64,000 bases of DNA from the NCBI GenBank assembly GCA_009363875.1, contig CM018681.1, positions 39,325,510 to 39,389,509 on the forward strand, given 5' to 3'. Positions 58,701 to 64,000 of this stretch are shown one piece after another. The notes under the pieces are model-generated. The model worked only from the letters and a program-made list of their open reading frames with translations. It made no database searches and had not been told where the DNA came from. Every line of letters starts with the position of its first letter. The first letter of the stretch is position 1. This DNA is from Mikania micrantha. Lineage: Eukaryota; Streptophyta; Magnoliopsida; Asterales; Asteraceae. Made by a program: the position numbers and the translations under genes.

Positions 58701-59421
58701 GTTAAATAAGAACTAGTCTTATTAGGTTATGTTAATTAATTGAGTGAATGATGTTGTTATCATGAAATTATGTTATCATGATTATCATTCCATGCTACTT
58801 GTTCTTCTTGTAATATGTGTTGAGTTATAAGGTTAAGTATTATAAGATCTAGTCTTATTACACTTATTTAACTCTTGTATTGAATGATGTAGTAAAGATA
58901 TATTATCTTTATATCATTCTTGTGTTTTGCTCTTGTAATCATGTCATCATGTTTCCTTGTAATTGTTACAATGTCATTTCTTGTAAGAATAACTAAGTGT
59001 TGTAAGAGTTAACTTACTACTAAGTTATTCTATTGTATCGATGAGTTATGATATTAAAATATCATCATCATCTTATCTTTCCTGTATTCTTGAATTCAAA
59101 CAAGCATGCATACAATGATTTATGATAATAAGCAATTTAATATCAAATAATCAAAGTATTAACAATATGTAAGCAAAACTTTTAAATAAATAAAAGTAAA
59201 GCATGTTTCTCAGCCTCGATAGTTTAAAATCAGTAAAGATTAAAGAAAAGGGGCATATGAACTCACCTTGTAGATGTTGGGGTTGACTTAGCTTAAACGA
59301 AAGGATGCACGCGCTCTGAGTTGTAATTGAGTTTGTTTTCACGATCCTGTATTGATTTAATGTTGTGTATAACTTATAAGTATAAGTTCATAGGGCTTTG
59401 TATGTACATGTGTATGTGTTA
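55756..59421. repeat. Tandem duplication, two units of 1,833 bp
   Basis: 55756-57588 and 57589-59421 are almost base-for-base identical. I noticed only two differences (AAAACATGC/AATACATGC near 55822 and GTGCATG/GTACATG near 57572). The ORF pairs at 55760, 55920, 57318 and 57593, 57753, 59151 simply reflect this. Confidence 0.95.
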
Positions 59422-59589
59422 GCTCTAAAGTTGGCTTCCACGCGTAAGACTTGGTCATGATCACCGTTCGGTCCCTTATATTGGATTTAAGTTAATAACA
59501 TTATAAGTTATTATTTTGTAACTTTGAACTTGATTCCTTCTTGAACTTGTACACTTTGATCTTATGAAATGTGTTAAAACCAGGTGGCT

Positions 59590-60870
59590 TGAAATGAAGT
59601 GTGGACCGAACCATGTGACCAAGTCTAGGGTTGGGCCCCTAGGTAACAAGTTGGGCCCTAGGCCCAAACCTACGGGCCTTGGACTGTTCTTGAACAACTG
59701 AGAGTGTTAGACCATATTAGGACATGTGAATCAATGATATTCGCTGCGTAGATACGAAGGTCCGGTCAAATACTACAAGGCCTAGTGAATAGGTGGCCTT
59801 GTGGGCCTCCACTGGGCCACGAAAGGAAACCGTTGGGCCAGAGGTAGGCCCAGTCAAGAATTGTTGGGCCAAAGGTTAAAATGAGCTGTAGAAATCATAT
59901 TTGGGCCAGAATAAGATGTTGGTCAAGTCATTTGTAAAGTGGCCTCAAGGTTAGGCCATGTGTCTCAAGAGTAAGCCTTGGATCAAGTTTTGTGGGCCAC
60001 GTGCTGAATTTGCTGGGCCCTAAGGATTTCGTCCAGGCCCGAAGTATAATATGTATTGGGCCAAGCTGGGCCAGGTTTAGTTGGGCTGAAATCAAGTGTG
60101 GGCCTAGGAAATGGGTTGTTGGCCGGTTGAGCCACAAGTTGGCCAAATAACCCAATAGTTCAAGTCAATTGGCCTAGGTTATTCTAAGTAGTTATTGGGC
60201 CTTAGGGAGCTATTGGGCTGAGCGGATTGGGCCGAACTGCTTATTGGGCCGACATAGTGGCTTTGGCAGCCGGTTGATCAAAATCATTGGGCCGAAATAT
60301 GAGTTTTGGGCCCAAAAGTGTGGCCTGGTTTCTAGCAATGATGTTAGGCCTATTGTAGTCAAGTAGCCCACCAATTTAGTGTTGGGCCTTATTAATTACT
60401 TGTTGGCCCAAGAACTTTTCTGCTATGGCTGTGGAATCCGCCTGGGTCTCGACATGGAGGTGGTCCTAAGCTGCTGGATCAAGAGTCGGTTAACCATGCA
60501 ACATATATAGTGGCTCAAGTTATATGTTAGGCTGTATGAAACTGCAGTTGGCCGAATATAGGACATGGCCGAATGAAGGTGCTGCATGGAGGCCGAATGT
60601 GGCTTGGCGAAGGAAAGCTCCGAATGAGTGGTTGGCCGCATGAGGTTTCATTCGACTGATGGGAATGGCCGAAAGTGGGGGCTGGGCGAAAGATAGGCGC
60701 CGAAGGAATGGCTGGCCGTATGAGAGGCCATTCGACCGGCCCATGGCCAAGGCCAGGCCATTCGGCCGAATGAAGCTATTCGACCTGCTGGTGGCGAAGG
60801 TCGGCCATGGTGGTGGTATGGAGGTTCTATCCCAGTCCTAGGTCGGCCCATGGCAGGATAAGGGTATGTT
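59590..60870 (-). repeat. GGCCCA array and GGCCGAA array in the element H LTR
   Basis: About twenty TGGGCC words on the plus strand from 59630 to 60420, then a dozen GGCCGAA or ATTCGGCC words to 60870. Irregular spacing. ORFs on both strands over it (59928-60851) have no family resemblance. Confidence 0.82.
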
Positions 60871-61187
60871 CAAAGGTGGGGAGGTCGGAGAAGGGTGTAT
60901 GGCCGGTTAGGTTCAAGAACAAAACAAAGGGGTGTAAACCCTAAAACTCGTGAACTTTGACCACGATTTTACCTCGATTCAGTGACTTTTAGGGCCGATT
61001 CTTTGCACTTTTGTGTAGAGGATGATGAGAGCTTCAAGTAGGTTCAAGAATGGAGTGATTTGATGGAGAAATGAAGAAGTTATGGAAGAGAGAAGGTGAG
61101 AAATGGGGAGGGTTTCTTCAAATCCGGAAATGGGTGTTTGTGTGAAGGAGATGAAGTGGAAAAATAAGAAATGGGGCTCATTTGTGG

Positions 61188-61195
61188 TATTTATA
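61188..61195 (-). promoter_or_regulatory. TATA box of the element H 3' LTR
   Basis: Minus strand TATAAATA in GGTATAAATACC, about 780 bp inside the LTR outer end, the usual position in this group. Confidence 0.7.
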
Positions 61196-61977
61196 CCACA
61201 AGTGAGTTCGGGTTCGTTTTTGTTGCTCGGTTCGCGTTTTCGTTACGTTTCCGGAACGTAACACGCGTATTTATGGACTTTAAATTAAACAGTTTTAATT
61301 ATTCAATTTTGATGAGTTTCAAAATTGTAAAACATTATTTATTGAGTTTTATTAATTTAAAGTCGTTCGTGACGTGTTTTAGTTTTCGTTTCGTCAGATC
61401 GCGTCACCTTCGCGCGTATTCGTTCGAATCGTCACCCGAACGAACACGACGATGGTTTTGCTTTCCGACTTTTGTTTTCTACTTTTCAGTCATTATTTTA
61501 GAATTCTAAACTCACAAGTATGTTTGTGTGAATCGTCACCCACGCAAACACACTGTCAGTTCGTTATTCTAAAATAACACTGCATTTGTGTTTGAATTGT
61601 GTTTCCTCACTGTCGGACTCAACTAAACATCATGTTTTCACATTGCTCTTGTACTGATTCGTCGGCCATCTGATTCCTGTCATCTGTGGACATCAGATCG
61701 CAACCGATATGTTTTCGTGGTTTACTTGAACACTGTTGTTTCCTGTGATTCGTTCTGTTAACTGTACTTAAGTTTTCACTTAAATACACACAACTATTGT
61801 TTCAAATGTATGTTGTACTTACTGTGTTTAGGTTTACACGAAAATACGTACAACTGTTCTTGCATTTAGAATCCCGTTAATACAAGTACTGTTTATGTAT
61901 ACGTATTTGCACATAGTATAAAGTGAAAGTACACATACCGTACGGACTTGCCGGACGATCTGGCACTTGCTGTTACA

Positions 61978-61990
61978 GTCTCCCCTTGTT
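61978..61990 (-). other. Element H polypurine tract
   Basis: Minus strand AACAAGGGGAGAC adjoining the LTR start TGTAACAGC. Confidence 0.85.
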
Positions 61991-62031
61991 AAAGAAATTT
62001 CGTCCCGAAATTTAAGCATCAAAGTCGGGCT

Positions 62032-63999
62032 TCAATTCTCGAACAGATGGGGATACTTTGCTTTCATGTTGTCCTCACGTTCCCAGGTAAATTCTGGTCC
62101 ACGCTTGGAGTTCCATCGAACCTTTACAATAGGGATACGGCTCCGTTTCAGTCTCTTGACTTCACGTTCCATAATCTCTACAGGTTCTTCAATGAAATGT
62201 AATTGCTCATCAATTTGTATCTCTTCCAACGGTATGATCAATGTTTCGTCTGCTAGACACCTTTTGAGATTTGATACATGAAATACATTGTGTACTCCGC
62301 TGAGTTCATCAGGGAGTCTGAGTCTGTATGCCACTGGACCTATGCGTTGAGTAATCTCAAACGGTCCGACATACCGAGGTGCTAGCTTGCCTTTAGCCCC
62401 AAACCGAACTACGCCTTTCCATGGGGACACTTTCAACATAACCCGGTCACCCACATCGAATTCCAAAGGCTTGCGCCTTTTGTCTGCGTAACTCTTTTGG
62501 CGGCTACGTGTTGCTTGTAATCGTCGTTGTATCTGGGCTATCTTATCAGTAGTTTCCTGAATAAGTTCAGGCCCAGTTATTCTGTTGTCTCCCACTTCGG
62601 TCCAACAAATTGGAGACCGACATTTTCTACCATAGAGTGCTTCAAAAGGAGCACATCCAATGCTGCTGTGGTAGCTATTGTTGTAGGAGAACTCAATGAG
62701 TGGTAAATGTGTGTCCCAACTTCCACCGAAGTCTAGGATGCATGTTCTCAACATATCCTCTAGGGTTTGAATAGTGCGCTCGCTTTGTCCATCCGTTTGT
62801 GGATGATAAGCAGTGCTCAAGTTAACACTTGTCCCTAAGGATTGTTGTAATGATTGCCAGAACCGCGAAGTGAATCGACTGTCCCGGTCGGAGATGATAG
62901 TTAATGGCACGCCGTGTCTTACTACTATCTCATCAATGTATAGTCTTGCAAGTTTCTCCATCTTGTACGTTTCTCTGATCGGCAAGAAGTGTGCGGACTT
63001 GGTCAATCTATCAATGATGACCCAAATCGAATCATGTCCGCTGGAAGTGCGGGGTAGCTTGGTAATGAAATCCATAGCTATTTGTTCCCACTTCCATTGT
63101 GGTATTTCTGGTTGTTCCAGCAAACCCGAAGGTTTCTGGCGTTCAGCTTTGACCTTGGCACATGTGAGACATTTACCAACATAAGTGGCAATGTCTTTCT
63201 TCATGCCCGGCCACCAATAAAATGACCTAAGTTCTTGGTACATCTTATCAGCACCGGGATGAACTGAATAACGTGTCTTGTGTGCCTCGTCAAGTATGAG
63301 TGTTCGAAGTTCATCTACTGCTGGAATCCAAACTCGATCCAGATAGTAAATAACTCCGTCTTGTCTTGTCTCAAAATGTTTCTCGGCTCCACAGTCGAGC
63401 TCGCGTTTCAAATTGTCTCTTGCCACTGCTTCCTGTTGTGCTTGTAAAATGTGATCTCTCAAACTAGTTTGCACAGTCATTCCCATTGCGCGAACGCGTA
63501 GGGGTTTGACTCTTTCCTTCCGACTCAAAGCATCTGCAACAACATTTGCTTTGCCCGGATGGTATTTGATCACACAGTCGTAATCGTTCAGGAGCTCAAC
63601 CCAACGTCTCTGTCTCATGTTAAGCTCCTTCTGATCAAATATGTGCTGTAAACTCTTGTGATCTGTGAAGATAGTGCATTTGGTACCATAAAGGTAGTGT
63701 CTCCAAATCTTTAAAGCAAAGACAACAGCTCTCAGTTCAAGATCGTGTGTTGTGTAATTCTTCTCGTGTATCTTCAGTTGTCGTGAGGCATAAGCAATGA
63801 CTTTGTCTCGTTGCATCAAAACACATCCGAGTCCCTGGTGGGAAGCATCACAATAAACTACAAAGTCATCATTGCCTTCTGGGAGTGTCAAAATTGGAGC
63901 ATTGCACAATCTTTGTTTCAGTGTCTGGAATGCCTCTTCTTGTTTCTGAGTCCACACAAAAGGTTCAGACTTCTGAGTGAGTTTGGTGAGAGGCAAGGC
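62032..63999 (-). CDS. Element H pol, C-terminal part (RNase H, integrase, chromodomain), open to the window edge
   Basis: 654 codons without a stop, entering from the right edge (the true start lies outside), numbered here from 63996. RT connection domain end, then RNase H with D50, E87, D112 and D154; integrase zinc-binding H239, H246, C276, C279; catalytic D309, D370, E406 (DD35E spacing); GPF at 544-546; chromodomain-like tail about 598-652 (FIEEPVEIME, VRWNSKRGPEFTWERED). The stop is at 62032, about 40 bp before the polypurine tract. All key residues are present, so H may be a coding-competent copy. It is the closest intact relative of element B in the window. Confidence 0.95.
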   Translation of the reverse strand, partial: ALPLTKLTQKSEPFVWTQKQEEAFQTLKQRLCNAPILTLPEGNDDFVVYCDASHQGLGCVLMQRDKVIAYASRQLKIHEKNYTTHDLELRAVVFALKIWRHYLYGTKCTIFTDHKSLQHIFDQKELNMRQRRWVELLNDYDCVIKYHPGKANVVADALSRKERVKPLRVRAMGMTVQTSLRDHILQAQQEAVARDNLKRELDCGAEKHFETRQDGVIYYLDRVWIPAVDELRTLILDEAHKTRYSVHPGADKMYQELRSFYWWPGMKKDIATYVGKCLTCAKVKAERQKPSGLLEQPEIPQWKWEQIAMDFITKLPRTSSGHDSIWVIIDRLTKSAHFLPIRETYKMEKLARLYIDEIVVRHGVPLTIISDRDSRFTSRFWQSLQQSLGTSVNLSTAYHPQTDGQSERTIQTLEDMLRTCILDFGGSWDTHLPLIEFSYNNSYHSSIGCAPFEALYGRKCRSPICWTEVGDNRITGPELIQETTDKIAQIQRRLQATRSRQKSYADKRRKPLEFDVGDRVMLKVSPWKGVVRFGAKGKLAPRYVGPFEITQRIGPVAYRLRLPDELSGVHNVFHVSNLKRCLADETLIIPLEEIQIDEQLHFIEEPVEIMEREVKRLKRSRIPIVKVRWNSKRGPEFTWEREDNMKAKYPHLFEN

Positions 64000-64000
64000 T

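Larger units (their letters stand above)
55451..61977 (-). repeat. Element H 3' LTR (6.5 kb including a tandem duplication)
   Basis: TGTCACACCCCGGGCC at 55451 to TGCTGTTACA at 61977. It would be about 4.7 kb without the internal 1,833-bp duplication. Minus-strand signals: TATAAATA at 61188-61195; donor-like GAG/GTAAAA with GT at 60971-60972; array of GGCCGAA words about 60540-60870 and GGCCCA words 59590-60420; donor-like AAG/GTGAGTT with GT at 59265-59266 and its duplicate 57432-57433; acceptor-like TTTTCTCAG with AG at 55814-55815. The outer end is followed by a polypurine tract and pol. Confidence 0.9.

Overview
The window is a block of plant nuclear DNA made almost entirely of LTR retrotransposons inserted into one another. 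I see no host gene, tRNA, rRNA or CRISPR array. The plant assignment rests on Ty3/gypsy polyproteins with a C-terminal chromodomain (chromovirus type, probably Tekay/Del), an Athila/Tat-like gag and protease, Ty1/copia remnants, and primer-binding sites matching the 3' end of initiator tRNA-Met. Very long LTRs (2.3 to 6.5 kb) and deep nesting suggest a large-genome eudicot. Asteraceae is a guess I cannot prove.

Layout. 1-7102: decayed minus-strand copia pieces (gag; RT plus RNase H), an acidic coiled-coil accessory ORF, AT-rich spacer, and two consecutive copies of a copia LTR. 7103-13370: plus-strand copia gag (element F), split inside its zinc knuckle by a 4.2-kb solo LTR (8087-12332, TSD ATTTC). 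13437-55450: an old Athila/Tat-like element (G, minus strand). Its gag is split by a short solo LTR (54122-55140, TSD TTGAT) and its protease by element B (13571-52328, TSD CTCCA).

Element B is a minus-strand chromovirus stretched to 38.8 kb by later insertions. Its 3' LTR received LTR E, which in turn received element C (17571-26488). Its integrase received a plus-strand solo LTR (31333-34887, TSD AAAAT). Its gag received element A (38704-48010, TSD CCTCA). A is the youngest and most complete element: both LTRs are nearly identical and a 1428-residue gag-pol frame stays open, but two stops cut off the chromodomain tail. 55451-64000: the 3' LTR (with a 1,833-bp tandem duplication) and an open pol of minus-strand element H, which runs off the right edge.

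The most unusual feature is shared across the long LTRs, including diverged ones. A TATA box is followed about 200 bp later by a splice-donor-like site, then in most of them by degenerate hexamer arrays (CGAACC or a variant, then GGCCCA), a second donor-like site (MAG/GTGAG) and, near the LTR 3' end, an acceptor-like site. This suggests a leader that is transcribed and spliced. Splicing is my inference.
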